A stretch of 64,000 nt of DNA from contig NZ_JAIBHJ010000003.1 in assembly GCF_021278025.1 (NCBI RefSeq), positions 30,787 to 94,786 on the forward strand, written 5' to 3'. Shown piece by piece: positions 46,116 to 54,944 of this stretch. The notes under the pieces were generated by a model. That model was given only the letters and a program-made list of their open reading frames with translations. It was not told the origin of the DNA and did not search any database. The stretch's first letter is position 1. Each line of letters starts with the position of its first letter. The DNA comes from Motilimonas sp. E26 (GTDB lineage: Bacteria > Pseudomonadota > Gammaproteobacteria > Enterobacterales > CBDFNC01). Made by a program: the position numbers and the translations under genes.

Positions 46116-46742
46116 GTGGATTTGATCCAAGGTTTGTTATTAATCACCTCAATTCATTTGTTGGCGGCGGCTTCGCCTGGACCAGACTTTGTTCTAGTGT
46201 CACAGCAAACTCTCAGCCATGGTAAAAAAGCCGGCTTACTTTGCAGCATTGGTATTGCTCTTGGTCTTTCTATACATATTTTGTATTCGGCGTTTGGGTT
46301 GGCTGCGATTATTGCCAATTCAGCCAGCTTGCTGTGGATGATTAAAATTTTGGGTGGCGGTTATTTATTCTATTTAGGAATAAAAGGGTTGATGGCGAAG
46401 CCAGTTGATTTGTCTGCTACTGATGCACCTGTGGCACCCGCTCGCTCAGGCTTAAAAACCATAGGCATGGGGTTTTTATGTAATGCGTTAAACCCTAAAG
46501 CGCCGATTTATTTTGTTTCACTTTTCACAGTGGTGTTATCGCCTGATATGCCAATATCACAAATCGCGATTTATGGTGTGTGGATGATGGTGATCCAAAT
46601 GGCATGGTTTTCGGCCGTGGTTGGTTTACTATCGCGTCCAGCTATTAACTTGAAGTTTAAAAAGCTAGGTCACTGGGTAGATCGCGTTTTAGGCGGAGCC
46701 ATGATTGCATTAGGAATTAAGATCATAACCACGAGAAGTTAA
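46116..46742 (+). CDS. LysE family amino-acid/metabolite exporter
   Basis: Inner-membrane exporter of 208 residues with six hydrophobic segments, of the LysE/RhtB superfamily. The N-terminal ASPGPDFVLVSQQTLSHGKKAG (in part, about 19-40) is the family hallmark, and GIKGLMA and NPKAPIYFVSLF follow. The start is a GTG preceded by CGGAG. The exported compound (homoserine, threonine, lysine or other) cannot be told from sequence. A second, distinct LysE gene lies at 61479-62105. Confidence 0.9.
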   Translation: MDLIQGLLLITSIHLLAAASPGPDFVLVSQQTLSHGKKAGLLCSIGIALGLSIHILYSAFGLAAIIANSASLLWMIKILGGGYLFYLGIKGLMAKPVDLSATDAPVAPARSGLKTIGMGFLCNALNPKAPIYFVSLFTVVLSPDMPISQIAIYGVWMMVIQMAWFSAVVGLLSRPAINLKFKKLGHWVDRVLGGAMIALGIKIITTRS

Positions 46743-46809
46743 TGATGCCTAGATGTAAAAAGCATTAGAGATGACAAGCTAAATAGCTAAGCTCTATTAA
46801 TGGAGTGCC

Positions 46810-47547
46810 GTGTGTATGACATGCTACAAGGTAAAGCGCACGAGAATGATGCTAACTTCATTCTCAGTCGTTGCGGCATTAATTATTCACATGGCATCAG
46901 CATTTGCTGAAGCGCCCATTGTTGGCTTATTAACCTTACCAGAACTTTTTGGTCATGGTCCCTGTGAACAGTTTTCACCAAAAGTGATCCCGCTTTACTC
47001 CGTGAGCGAGTCTGAACAAGCGGTTGGGGTGATCCGGGTGGAGCAATTTTGGAGCTTTGCTGCTGTTGGTGGTTGTGAAGGTTTAATTGTTAATGTTCAC
47101 AACAAGGCCGACGGCAGTGTGAGCCTGTTAGATACGCAAGAGTTTGATTATGAGTCGCCAGCTGCCGTTGTGCTTGAGCAGCATAATGATTGGTTTAAAC
47201 TACGCACGGCTGATGGCTCAGTATGGATTCAGGCAACTCCCCAAGCCAAATACCATTCACTGGCTTCTTTATTGCAGAAAAGGCTGAGTTATATTACTCC
47301 GGCTTCAGCAGGTCACATTTTTACGCGTCCCGGCGGAAGTGATATTTCAGCTTCCGTTAGCGGCGAAACATCAGTTTCGGTTGTTAAGAGTACTAATGTT
47401 GATGGTAAGCTGTGGTTGTACGTTCAAATTATGAGCCATTCTATTTGCGATCCATCAGAAAAACCTGATGTGGTGTTGCAAGGCTGGATGCCTGCCTATA
47501 CTCCAGCGGGGCAATTAAACTTATGGTTTTATGCTCGTGGTTGTTAG
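46810..47547 (+). CDS. Hypothetical exported protein, 245 aa
   Basis: I do not recognise the family by name. The product has a signal peptide (hydrophobic segment about residues 13-33, ending ASAFAEA). The mature part contains a region like bacterial SH3 domains (VVLEQHNDWFKLRTADGSVWI, in part, about 108-128) and pairs of cysteines that could form disulfides (CEQF, GGCEG, CDPSEK, RGC). The start is uncertain: GTG at 46810 with TGGAG four bases upstream, or ATG at 46816 or 46846. It precedes a small gene on the same strand. Confidence 0.65.
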   Translation: MCMTCYKVKRTRMMLTSFSVVAALIIHMASAFAEAPIVGLLTLPELFGHGPCEQFSPKVIPLYSVSESEQAVGVIRVEQFWSFAAVGGCEGLIVNVHNKADGSVSLLDTQEFDYESPAAVVLEQHNDWFKLRTADGSVWIQATPQAKYHSLASLLQKRLSYITPASAGHIFTRPGGSDISASVSGETSVSVVKSTNVDGKLWLYVQIMSHSICDPSEKPDVVLQGWMPAYTPAGQLNLWFYARGC

Positions 47548-47613
47548 GAGCTGTTGATCTTTGATGGCGAGTTCGCCTTATTGTCAGCATGCCCTATTGT
47601 GTTTGAGGAACAG

Positions 47614-47961
47614 ATGCGAAAAATAGATAAAAAAATAGAACAACAAATCGTGACGGCATTAACGCAAGTTTGTGACCAAGCGTTAGCCAAGGTGGCTGGT
47701 TTTGAATGGTTAACCCATAGTGTTAATTATCAGCAGGTTAGTAGCAGTTTATTGGTAACTTGTGTGTTTTCTGAGCAGGAACAATTACGCCAGTGTTTAG
47801 CTGACGAGCAAGATGTGCTATTTCAGCAATGGATTGTACAAGCTCTAGCAAAACAAGGCATTAAACTAAAGAATGCGAAGAGCCAAGTGCAGTTCGACAG
47901 TGAAAGCGCTTGCGCCGAGCAACACGGCGGCAACTGGGGCAAGCGCTTAGCAAAGCAATAG
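47614..47961 (+). CDS. Hypothetical small protein, 115 aa
   Basis: I do not recognise the family with certainty. From the ATG at 47614 (preceded by GAGGAA) the product is soluble and largely helical at the start (MRKIDKKIEQQIVTALTQVC), with a beta-rich middle and a polar C-terminus (CAEQHGGNWGKRLAKQ). The frame also runs back to 47554, but without a ribosome site. Similar short proteins in Shewanella-like genomes have been labelled as Fis-type regulators, which I see no helix-turn-helix to support. It follows the preceding gene after about 65 bases. Confidence 0.6.
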   Translation: MRKIDKKIEQQIVTALTQVCDQALAKVAGFEWLTHSVNYQQVSSSLLVTCVFSEQEQLRQCLADEQDVLFQQWIVQALAKQGIKLKNAKSQVQFDSESACAEQHGGNWGKRLAKQ

Positions 47962-48038
47962 AAGATCCGTGTTAAGTCACGCAAGATAAACCGCCCTTGA
48001 TCGCTCGCGCTGATGCGAAAGGGCTCTTAAATCAGCTA

Positions 48039-48521
48039 TTAAAGTAAATCGGCTTCCGTGATGGGGTGAAACACACTGCAAGCCTCAACCAATGAGTTGG
48101 CGGTTAAGCTGGGTACGCCGTAGACGTCGGACGTGACGCCATAATCACCGATTTTGTCGAGCAACATATCAAAATCACCATCGCCAGAGAGTAAGATCAC
48201 CGCGTCCACTTCGCGTGCGGCTTCCATGATATCGATAGTAATCCCCACATCCCAATCGCCTTTGGCAGAGCCATCACTGCGCTGAATATAAGGTTTTAAT
48301 TTCACCTCAAAGCCGATATGGCGCAATGCACTTTGAAACTTATGCTGACCATCATCACCGCGATGAATGGCATAGGCGGTAGCGGCTACTATGTTGTTTT
48401 GCTTGGCTATTTTTTGCCAAAAAGCGCGGTAGTTAAACTGCCGTCCGTAAGCTTCTCGTGTGGTGTAATAGATGTTTTGCACATCGACAAAAATAGCCAC
48501 TTTACGTTGATTATTATCCAA
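48039..48521 (-). CDS. NYN domain protein (LabA/DUF88-like)
   Basis: Protein of 160 residues with a PIN-like NYN fold. Acidic residues expected at the metal site are visible in AIFVDVQNIYY (about 9-19), KGDWDVGITIDIM (about 86-98) and LLSGDGDFDMLL (about 110-121). NYN proteins are predicted ribonucleases, some of which process RNA or act in stress responses. No partner gene is adjacent, and it is divergent from focA. Activity is inferred, not shown. Confidence 0.88.
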   Translation of the reverse strand: MDNNQRKVAIFVDVQNIYYTTREAYGRQFNYRAFWQKIAKQNNIVAATAYAIHRGDDGQHKFQSALRHIGFEVKLKPYIQRSDGSAKGDWDVGITIDIMEAAREVDAVILLSGDGDFDMLLDKIGDYGVTSDVYGVPSLTANSLVEACSVFHPITEADLL

Positions 48522-48572
48522 AAAATAGCGCCTAGGATTGAAATGATTAAAGTCGCTAACCCTACACCAGTT

Positions 48573-48600
48573 TGACTTACTTGTTAAGGCAAGTCAGTCA
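48573..48600. promoter_or_regulatory. Inverted repeat between the NYN and FocA genes
   Basis: TGACTTACTTG (48573-48583) and CAAGTCAGTCA (48590-48600) form an 11-bp dyad with one mismatch and a 6-base spacer. It lies in the promoter region shared by the divergent genes and is a candidate operator or leader hairpin. Confidence 0.5.
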
Positions 48601-48790
48601 GCAATATCCGCCCATCAATATAATTGAACTACTGATTCAAAATTATCAGATTTTATTATCTCTTATCTCGTCCTAATGTGAATGGGTGTTAAGGCTTGAC
48701 CGCGGTAGACCACATAGTGCCAACGCTGAGCCATCAACATAACCAAGTACGAATAATATCCATGGACCAACAGATGAGAAGGAGTAATAG

Positions 48791-48856
48791 ATGGTTGAAA
48801 AAATTAGGGGGACTTTGCCATTGGAAAGGAGTGTTGCCATAGGGAGCCAGCTATGA
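48791..48856 (+). CDS. Short upstream ORF coupled to focA, 21 aa
   Basis: A 21-codon ORF (MVEKIRGTLPLERSVAIGSQL) with a near-perfect ribosome site, GAAGGAG (48778-48784), six bases upstream of its ATG. Its stop TGA overlaps the FocA-CBS start codon in an ATGA four-base overlap. This arrangement is typical of translational coupling, so the ORF may be a leader that sets FocA-CBS expression. No peptide family is recognised. Confidence 0.55.
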   Translation: MVEKIRGTLPLERSVAIGSQL

Positions 48857-50370
48857 AAGGAGCGCGGCAATTAATCGTGACACCTGAGCCTATGACCATG
48901 TCAGCATTGAATGTAACTCAGTTGAAAACAGTGCCTGAATTAGTTGAACCCCCGCTCAGCATGTTTGAGCAAGGGGCGAAATATGGCCAAGACAAAGCGG
49001 TTAAATCACCTTGGCAGTCATTCGGTTTAGCTGTGTTTGCGGGGGCGTTTATTGCTTTGGCATTTGTCTTTTATATCACAGTGACAACCGGCGCCACCGG
49101 TGCGCCTTGGGGGCTAATACGCTTAGCTGGCGGTTTAGCTTTTAGTATGGGGCTGATTTTAGTGGTGGTGTGTGGTGGTGAGCTGTTCACTAGCACCGTA
49201 TTAACCACGATAGCTTGGGCTAAAGGCAGTATTACCACTAAGCAGTTATTGGCGTGTTGGTCTCGGGTGTATTGCGGCAACTTTATCGGTGCGTCGCTGA
49301 TATTGGGGTTAGTGATGTGGGGCGGCATGTGGCAACTCAATGGCGCGCAATGGGGTTTAAATGCACTGCACATTGCGCAACATAAGCTGCATCACAGTTG
49401 GGGCCAAGCTTTTGCCTTAGGCGTACTTTGTAACTTATTGGTTTGTTTAGGCGTTTGGATGACCTTTAGTAGTAAGGACGCATTAACTAAAAGCGCATTA
49501 CTGATTTTGCCTGTGGCAATGTTTGTTAGCAGTGGCTTTGAGCACAGTATCGCTAACCTGTTTATGGTGCCGCTGGGCATTGCGATTGAGCACTTTGCTG
49601 GCGCCAATTTGTTTGCCGCATTAGGCATCCCTGCCGGGCAATTTAGCGATTTAACCTTTAGTAACTTTATTAGTCACAACTTAGTACCGGTGACCTTGGG
49701 CAACATTGTCGGTGGTGGGGTCGTTGTTGGCCTCGGTTACTGGGCCGTTGAAAAAGGCAGCGCGACTAAAGTTAACAATATAAAACAAAATTCAAACTAT
49801 TCTGAATCTTACGGAGAAGGATCTACCATGAAAACTGCAATCAATAATCTAGTTATTCGCGATGTGATGGACGCTCAACCTGTTACATTGGCGCCAGAAA
49901 TGAACGTGTACCAAGCCTTAGAATTATTAGCGCAAAGTGATGTCCGTAGCGCGCCAGTGGTGGATCAGCAACAAAGACTGCTTGGCTTTATTTCAGAGCA
50001 AGACTTGTTACGTGGCATGTGGTCGGAAGAGTTTAGCGCCGATTTGCAGTTGCAGGTACGTGATTTAATGCAATTTGAAATGTTAACGGTAGCGCCGAGT
50101 GATTCAGTAGCGCAGCTGCTAGAACTGATGATCGTCGATAAAGATAAGTTATTTCCGGTGTCAGATAGTGGGATGTACATTGGCAGTAGCTACCAAAGTT
50201 ATGAAGAGCGCTTGCGTTGTGCTCGTGCGAATCGTCCTAGTGCTTACCCTGTGGTAGAAGGTGGTCGTTTATGTGGCGTGATCCGCCGCGAGCATATGCT
50301 TACTAAGTTAGTGCGAACACAAAAGCCTGAGGCTGTTGCAGCTGAAGATGCTGTTACTAGCGCGGCTTAA
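48853..50370 (+). CDS. Formate/nitrite transporter fused to CBS domains (FocA-CBS)
   Basis: Fusion protein of 505 residues. Residues about 35-310 are a formate/nitrite channel with six membrane helices (VFAGAFIALAFVFYITVTT, FSNFISHNLVPVTLGNIVGG, both in part). Residues about 326-490 form a CBS-domain pair (VIRDVMDAQPVTLAPEMNVYQALELL, SAYPVVEGGRLCGVIRREHML, in part). CBS pairs bind adenine nucleotides and often gate transporters. At the junction, GGAGAAGG (49813-49820) and an ATG at 49828 look like the start of a separate 180-residue CBS protein, so the fusion may also yield a free CBS chain. AGGGAG precedes the main start. Confidence 0.88.
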   Translation: MKGARQLIVTPEPMTMSALNVTQLKTVPELVEPPLSMFEQGAKYGQDKAVKSPWQSFGLAVFAGAFIALAFVFYITVTTGATGAPWGLIRLAGGLAFSMGLILVVVCGGELFTSTVLTTIAWAKGSITTKQLLACWSRVYCGNFIGASLILGLVMWGGMWQLNGAQWGLNALHIAQHKLHHSWGQAFALGVLCNLLVCLGVWMTFSSKDALTKSALLILPVAMFVSSGFEHSIANLFMVPLGIAIEHFAGANLFAALGIPAGQFSDLTFSNFISHNLVPVTLGNIVGGGVVVGLGYWAVEKGSATKVNNIKQNSNYSESYGEGSTMKTAINNLVIRDVMDAQPVTLAPEMNVYQALELLAQSDVRSAPVVDQQQRLLGFISEQDLLRGMWSEEFSADLQLQVRDLMQFEMLTVAPSDSVAQLLELMIVDKDKLFPVSDSGMYIGSSYQSYEERLRCARANRPSAYPVVEGGRLCGVIRREHMLTKLVRTQKPEAVAAEDAVTSAA

Positions 50371-50399
50371 ACGAGAAAATTTAAAAAGTAATTTTAACA

Positions 50400-50424
50400 A
50401 CAGCGCCAATTTGGCGCTGTTTCA
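50400..50424. terminator. Bidirectional terminator after focA-CBS
   Basis: ACAGCGCCAA (from 50400) pairs with TTGGCGCTGT around the AAT/TTT junction, and TTTCATTT follows on the plus strand. It lies between the FocA-CBS stop and the stale 3' copy of the LysR gene, so it can serve both strands. Confidence 0.78.
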
Positions 50425-50547
50425 TTTATTAGCGGCTTCTTTCAAGCGGCGTTTAACTAAGCGGCGTGCTTCAGATAAAAAACAGTCTCGTAATGGATTA
50501 TCCCCGGCGTCGTTACGCCAAATAAAAGAAAGACTGCGCTTCATGTT
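50425..50547 (-). pseudogene. Stale copy of the LysR gene 3' end
   Basis: These 123 bases match 50588-50710, the end of the LysR gene, with four differences, in the same orientation at a 163-base offset. On the minus strand the copy ends in ...LKEAANK and its own stop at 50422-50424, against ...LKEATNK in the intact gene. Three of the four differences are silent. The copy has no start and is non-functional. Confidence 0.92.
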
Positions 50548-50584
50548 TAGCCGTGATTGGTGTTGCTGTATTTAGCACCATCTT

Positions 50585-51499
50585 TTATTTATTAGTTGCT
50601 TCTTTCAAGCGGCGTTTAACTAAGCGGCGCGCTTCAGATAAAAAACAGTCTCGTAATGGATTATCCCCGGCGTCGTTGCGCCAAATAAAAGAAAGACTGC
50701 GCTTCATGTTAAGTTGCGGGGTATTTAGTACGACTAAAGCGCCATCGGCGACGTCTTTCTCGACATCTAAGTAAGGCACACAGCCTAAATAGGGGCCATT
50801 TTTCACTAACGTTTTTAATAAGGGAATATGTTCGTATTCTTTCCAAACATTAATATTTTCAATTAAGCCATGAACTGCGCCATCAAAAATGCGTCGTGTG
50901 CCAGAGCCTTGTTCACGTAACACCCACTTAGCCTGCTCTAATTGCGCGAGGTTAACGGTGCTGTGACGGGCAAAAGGATGGTGCGGAGAAGCGATCACCA
51001 CTAAGTGATCGTCCATCCAAGTTTCTGAATGAATACGCGAGTCATCATTACGCCCTTCAATAATACCTAGCTCATATTCATAGTTGAGTAAGCCATCAAT
51101 GACATTTTCGGTATTTTCAACTATCAGCTCTATGCGTAATTCAGGAAAGTCTTCATCAATTTTGCTGATGAGTTGTGGCAACAAATGTTCTGCTGCGGTT
51201 TGGCTAGAGCCAAGCTGTATACAGCCACTAATGATGTGTTGTTCATGTAAGCCTAATTCGATTTGCTGGGCATCTTGTAGCAAACGCTTAGCTCTTGGCC
51301 TTAACCATTTTCCCCAATGGCTTAAGCTCAAGCGGTTACCTTGGCGAATAAACAGCGGTCGGTCGAGTAAATTCTCAAGTTGCGATAATGACATGCTAAC
51401 GGCAGATTGAGTCATTGATAGCTTTCTTGCGGCTGCACTGACACTTTCTAAATTGGCTACCGCATCAAAAACAGCCAGTTGTTTGAGAGAATACTTCAT
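50585..51499 (-). CDS. LysR family transcriptional regulator (CysB/YwqM-like)
   Basis: Regulator of 304 residues. The winged helix reads QLAVFDAVANLESVSAAARKLSMTQSAVSMSLSQLENLL (in part, about 7-45), and the effector domain follows, with conserved QGSGTRRIFDGAVHGL (about 197-212). Its end (RRLKEATNK) is duplicated immediately downstream. No target is obvious: the neighbours are FocA-CBS (convergent) and RlmF (divergent, 327-base gap). The effector is unknown. Confidence 0.92.
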   Translation of the reverse strand: MKYSLKQLAVFDAVANLESVSAAARKLSMTQSAVSMSLSQLENLLDRPLFIRQGNRLSLSHWGKWLRPRAKRLLQDAQQIELGLHEQHIISGCIQLGSSQTAAEHLLPQLISKIDEDFPELRIELIVENTENVIDGLLNYEYELGIIEGRNDDSRIHSETWMDDHLVVIASPHHPFARHSTVNLAQLEQAKWVLREQGSGTRRIFDGAVHGLIENINVWKEYEHIPLLKTLVKNGPYLGCVPYLDVEKDVADGALVVLNTPQLNMKRSLSFIWRNDAGDNPLRDCFLSEARRLVKRRLKEATNK

Positions 51500-51826
51500 G
51501 GTTGAACTTGGGCCTTATTCATTAGTGTATAGGTTTACTTTGCGAAATTGAGTGAAATATATACTGAAAATGCTTCTTATACAGTATCAATAAAATTGAT
51601 GGTTTGTTTGATGATGATTTTAGATGTGGCAAGGGCGGTTCAGCAAGGTAATTATGCAGCCAAAACTTGATATAGATCGGTGTTTATTGTGGAAATATGA
51701 TGTTATTAGGGTTTTTTACTGCAAATCAGTAGAATGGTTATTTCGTTTTTTATGTTGAGAGACCTAGCGGTATGTTAGCGTCATTCAGCATAATAGTCGT
51801 TTTCGATTTTAATTAAGTGGTTATTC
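51500..51826. other. Intergenic region between LysR gene and rlmF
   Basis: About 327 bases with the divergent promoters of the LysR gene and rlmF. AT-rich, with ATACTGAAAATGC and CTTATACAGTATC near 51560-51590 forming an imperfect dyad. No ORF with coding character was seen. Confidence 0.45.
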
Positions 51827-52879
51827 ATGTCTTCTCACAATGTGCCGCGTAAAGCCCGCGTATCTTCCGCTGAAACGCATAAGCTAAAAAAAGACGCAAA
51901 TCAGCCAAATAATAAAGCCTCTAGTAAAGGTGCGTTGCATCCGAGAAATCCACATGTTGGCCGGTATGATTTTTCGGCTTTATGCCTTGCTCTGCCAGCA
52001 TTATCACGTTTTTTAGTACCGAACCCGAAAGGGGATAGCACTATTGATTTTAGTAATGAGCAGGCCGTGCTTTGCTTAAACCAAGCGCTGCTGGCCCATT
52101 ACTATCAGGTTAAATTTTGGCAAATTCCAGCTGGTTATCTATGCCCGCCGATCCCAGGACGCGCCGATTACATCCATTACGGCGCAGATTTATTAGCGCG
52201 TCTCAATCAAGGCAAAGTGCCAACTGGTAAGAAGATCAAACTGGTTGATATAGGCACGGGTGCAAATTGCATTTATCCCATTATTGGCAGTCAGAGTTAT
52301 GACTGGTCATTTATCGCCAGTGATATTGACCCCGTTTCGGTGAAAACGGCGCAGGCGATTGTGCAGTCTAACCCCAACTTAACGGGCTTGATCGATGTGA
52401 AGCAGCAAAGCCAGTCGGAATATTTTTTCAAAGGCATTATTAAGGCGAAGCAGCCCATTAGTTTGACCGTTTGTAACCCGCCGTTTCATGCCTCGTTAGC
52501 TGAGGCGCACCAAGGCAGCCAACGTAAATGGCAAAACTTAAATAAAGGTAAAGAAAAGACGACGGGGTCGGGTAACGCACCAACATTAAACTTTGGTGGG
52601 CAAAAGGCCGAACTATGGTGTCCCGGTGGTGAGCTGGCATTTTTAAAACGCATGGCCACCGAAAGCGTGGACTTTGCCGAACAAGTTTGTTGGTTTAGCA
52701 GCTTAGTGGCGAAAGGTGAACACGTTAGACCACTGAAAAAACACTTACAGCAGCTTAATGTGGCACAGTGTGAAGTGATCCAGATGCAACAAGGACAAAA
52801 AATAAGCCGTATTTTAGCGTGGAGTTTTAAAACGGTTGAGCAACAGCAAGCTTGGGCTGCGCAGCATTGGAGTCGTTAG
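51827..52879 (+). CDS. rlmF: 23S rRNA (adenine(1618)-N(6))-methyltransferase RlmF
   Basis: SAM-dependent methyltransferase of 350 residues that methylates A1618 of 23S rRNA. The N-terminal 45 residues are basic and low in complexity. The conserved [41 protein letters not shown] and the SAM loop [12 protein letters not shown] are present, then the catalytic [12 protein letters not shown] (NPPF) and the GELAFLKRM segment. The start is supported by family length and by a translated basic tail; the upstream ribosome site is weak. It stands alone upstream of the AGCS gene. Confidence 0.95.
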   Translation: MSSHNVPRKARVSSAETHKLKKDANQPNNKASSKGALHPRNPHVGRYDFSALCLALPALSRFLVPNPKGDSTIDFSNEQAVLCLNQALLAHYYQVKFWQIPAGYLCPPIPGRADYIHYGADLLARLNQGKVPTGKKIKLVDIGTGANCIYPIIGSQSYDWSFIASDIDPVSVKTAQAIVQSNPNLTGLIDVKQQSQSEYFFKGIIKAKQPISLTVCNPPFHASLAEAHQGSQRKWQNLNKGKEKTTGSGNAPTLNFGGQKAELWCPGGELAFLKRMATESVDFAEQVCWFSSLVAKGEHVRPLKKHLQQLNVAQCEVIQMQQGQKISRILAWSFKTVEQQQAWAAQHWSR

Positions 52880-52933
52880 ATTAGGGGGTTGTTAAGCACA
52901 ACATAATTAAAAAAACGATAACAAGAGGAAAAG

Positions 52934-54280
52934 ATGGAAGGATTGAATGAATTTATCAAGCTAGTCAATGGCTTTGTGTGGGGCACACCAATGTTGGTGA
53001 TGATCTTAGGGGTAGGGCTATTTTTGTCTTTTGGCCTGAAGTTAATGCCGATTTTAAAACTTGGCGCTGGCTTTAAATTACTTTGGTCTGGCCGCAGCAG
53101 TGACCAAACAAAAGCGGGGGAAATAAGCCCCTATAATGCATTAATGACGTCCCTTTCTGCCACGATTGGTACTGGTAACATTGCCGGGGTGGCCACGGCT
53201 ATTTTTATTGGTGGCCCAGGCGCGTTATTTTGGATGTGGTGCACCGCGTTAGTGGGCATGGCCACTAAGTTTTCTGAAGCGGTTTTGGCAGTGAAATACC
53301 GTGAAGTGGATGCTAATGGCCAGCATGTCGGTGGCCCGATGTATTACATTAAAAATGGCTTAGGCAGTAAGTGGACTTGGTTGGGCACCACCTTTGCTGT
53401 ATTTGGTGCATTTGCTGGTTTTGGTATTGGTAATACGGTGCAGGCAAATTCTATTGCCGATGCGCTCAATAGTAATTTTGGCGTTCCGATGTGGCTTACG
53501 GCACTTATTTTAATGGTGCTGGTAGGCGCCGTGCTGATGGGAGGCATCAAACGTATTGCCGATGTGGCTGGTAAATTAGTGCCATTGATGACGGTGTTTT
53601 ATTTTACTGCTGGGGTGGCGGTTTTAATCATTAATGTTGGTGAAATCCCGGCTGCGTTTGAGTTGATTTTGCACAGTGCGTTTAATCCTGTAGCGGCGCA
53701 AGGTGGCTTTGCTGGGGCGGCGGTATGGGCTGCTATTCGTTTTGGTGTTGCGCGCGGCGTGTTTTCTAATGAAGCTGGCTTAGGCAGTGCGCCGATTGCT
53801 CACGCAGCGGCGCAAACCAATAACCCAATAGAGCAAGGTTTAGTGGCAATGTTAGGTACCTTTATCGATACCTTGATCGTGTGCTCTATTACCGGTCTTG
53901 CGATCATTGTTACGGGTTCGTGGACTTCGGGCGAAACGGGGGCATCTCTGACTTCCCTTGCGTTTGCTCAGGCCATTCCGTTTGGCAACTATATTGTGGC
54001 CATTGCCTTGGCTATTTTTGCCTTCACCACGATTCTCGGCTGGAGTGTGTACAGTGAAAAATGTGTGCAGTATTTATTAGGTGAAAAAGCGGTGATGCCA
54101 TTTAGGGTGGTATGGACAGCGGTCGTGCCGATTGGTGCGTTGATGTCGCTCGACTTCGTTTGGCTATTGGCTGACACTCTCAATGCGATGATGGCTATTC
54201 CGAATCTGATTGCGTTAGCGTTACTTAGCCCGGTGGTATTTGGCTTAACCAAACCTTACTTCAGCACCAACAAAGGGTAA
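52934..54280 (+). CDS. Alanine/sodium symporter, AGCS family
   Basis: Na+-coupled amino-acid symporter of 448 residues with about eleven membrane helices. The signature SATIGTGNIAGVATAIFIGG (about 75-94) and GALFWMWCTALVGMATKF are present, plus GGPMYYIKNGLG. AGCS carriers import alanine or glycine with Na+. AAGAGGAAAAG precedes the ATG. It lies 54 bases downstream of rlmF and may be weakly cotranscribed. A 54282-54300 hairpin follows the stop. Confidence 0.94.
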   Translation: MEGLNEFIKLVNGFVWGTPMLVMILGVGLFLSFGLKLMPILKLGAGFKLLWSGRSSDQTKAGEISPYNALMTSLSATIGTGNIAGVATAIFIGGPGALFWMWCTALVGMATKFSEAVLAVKYREVDANGQHVGGPMYYIKNGLGSKWTWLGTTFAVFGAFAGFGIGNTVQANSIADALNSNFGVPMWLTALILMVLVGAVLMGGIKRIADVAGKLVPLMTVFYFTAGVAVLIINVGEIPAAFELILHSAFNPVAAQGGFAGAAVWAAIRFGVARGVFSNEAGLGSAPIAHAAAQTNNPIEQGLVAMLGTFIDTLIVCSITGLAIIVTGSWTSGETGASLTSLAFAQAIPFGNYIVAIALAIFAFTTILGWSVYSEKCVQYLLGEKAVMPFRVVWTAVVPIGALMSLDFVWLLADTLNAMMAIPNLIALALLSPVVFGLTKPYFSTNKG

Positions 54281-54281
54281 A

Positions 54282-54300
54282 AGGAGAGAGGGCCTCTCCT
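54282..54300 (+). terminator. Hairpin after the AGCS symporter gene
   Basis: AGGAGAG (54282-54288) and CTCTCCT (54294-54300) form a short stem followed by TGTTACT. A moderate terminator at best. Confidence 0.5.
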
Positions 54301-54338
54301 TGTTACTGTCAGGTTTTAGCGCTTGATCAGCCAAACCA

Positions 54339-54548
54339 TCAAGCGCTTAGTTTACCGGCTAAGCGATGTATCCGCGGGGCAAACATCATTGAGATGACTG
54401 CCGCCGCAGGCCAAGCTAAAATGAATGCTTTCAGCCAATGTTGAACGAAGTGAGTGGTTGCGCCTAAGTTAAGCCAAGTGACCCACATGGTCATCAACAA
54501 GGACAAGACAAATGACATTATTACTGCAAAAATAATTCTGTGCTTCAT
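54339..54548 (-). CDS. DUF2798 small membrane protein
   Basis: Integral membrane protein of 69 residues with two hydrophobic helices (VIMSFVLSLLMTMWVTWLNLG and HWLKAFILAWPAAAVISMMF, both in part) and a basic tail, matching the two-helix DUF2798 family. Its function is unknown. The ATG is near 54548. It lies four bases downstream of the ABM gene on the same strand and is probably cotranscribed. Confidence 0.8.
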   Translation of the reverse strand: MKHRIIFAVIMSFVLSLLMTMWVTWLNLGATTHFVQHWLKAFILAWPAAAVISMMFAPRIHRLAGKLSA

Positions 54549-54552
54549 ATTA

Positions 54553-54843
54553 TTACTCGCTAATCATGGTTAGTTTTTCAATGTTTGTTGCAACAGTAAT
54601 GTTTTGCGACAAATAAGCTTTGGTATGCTCCAGAGTAAAGTGTTTGTCTAATGCTGCTTCATTCACCCATTGCTCCCATAAGGTAAATTTATGGGGATCG
54701 GCTTGATGCTGTAGCACCTTAAAGTAGATGCAGCCGGGCTCTTTCTCTGTCTCCATCGCTAGCTTGACTAAAGCGGAATAAGCATCGCTTGCTGTCACAT
54801 TATCTAGTGTCTTTAGAGTTGCATTTATCCATAATTGTTCCAT
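54553..54843 (-). CDS. Putative quinol monooxygenase (YgiN/ABM type)
   Basis: Small alpha/beta-barrel protein of 96 residues of the ABM family. Motifs include MEQLWINATLK at the start, MEKEPGCIYFKVLQHQADPHKF in the middle (METEKEPGCIYFKV in the sequence) and FTLWEQWVNEAALDKHF. YgiN-type members oxidise quinols. GGGAAT-type sequence and GAGCGGGAATATC lie upstream of the ATG. It forms a two-gene unit with the DUF2798 gene, and the LysR gene faces it, divergent. Confidence 0.82.
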   Translation of the reverse strand: MEQLWINATLKTLDNVTASDAYSALVKLAMETEKEPGCIYFKVLQHQADPHKFTLWEQWVNEAALDKHFTLEHTKAYLSQNITVATNIEKLTMISE

Positions 54844-54944
54844 TGATATTCCCGCTCTCTTATTAAAGGATTAGACGAGGATATATAATTTCATTTAGTA
54901 TCAATATTCCTTTGCTAGCAATCTTAAATTCCAATATTGAAACT

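Noticed and set aside
48600..48650. FNR box upstream of focA-CBS
   Set aside because: The TTGAA...TTCAA dyad near 48626 has the wrong spacing for an FNR site (TTGAT-N4-ATCAA).
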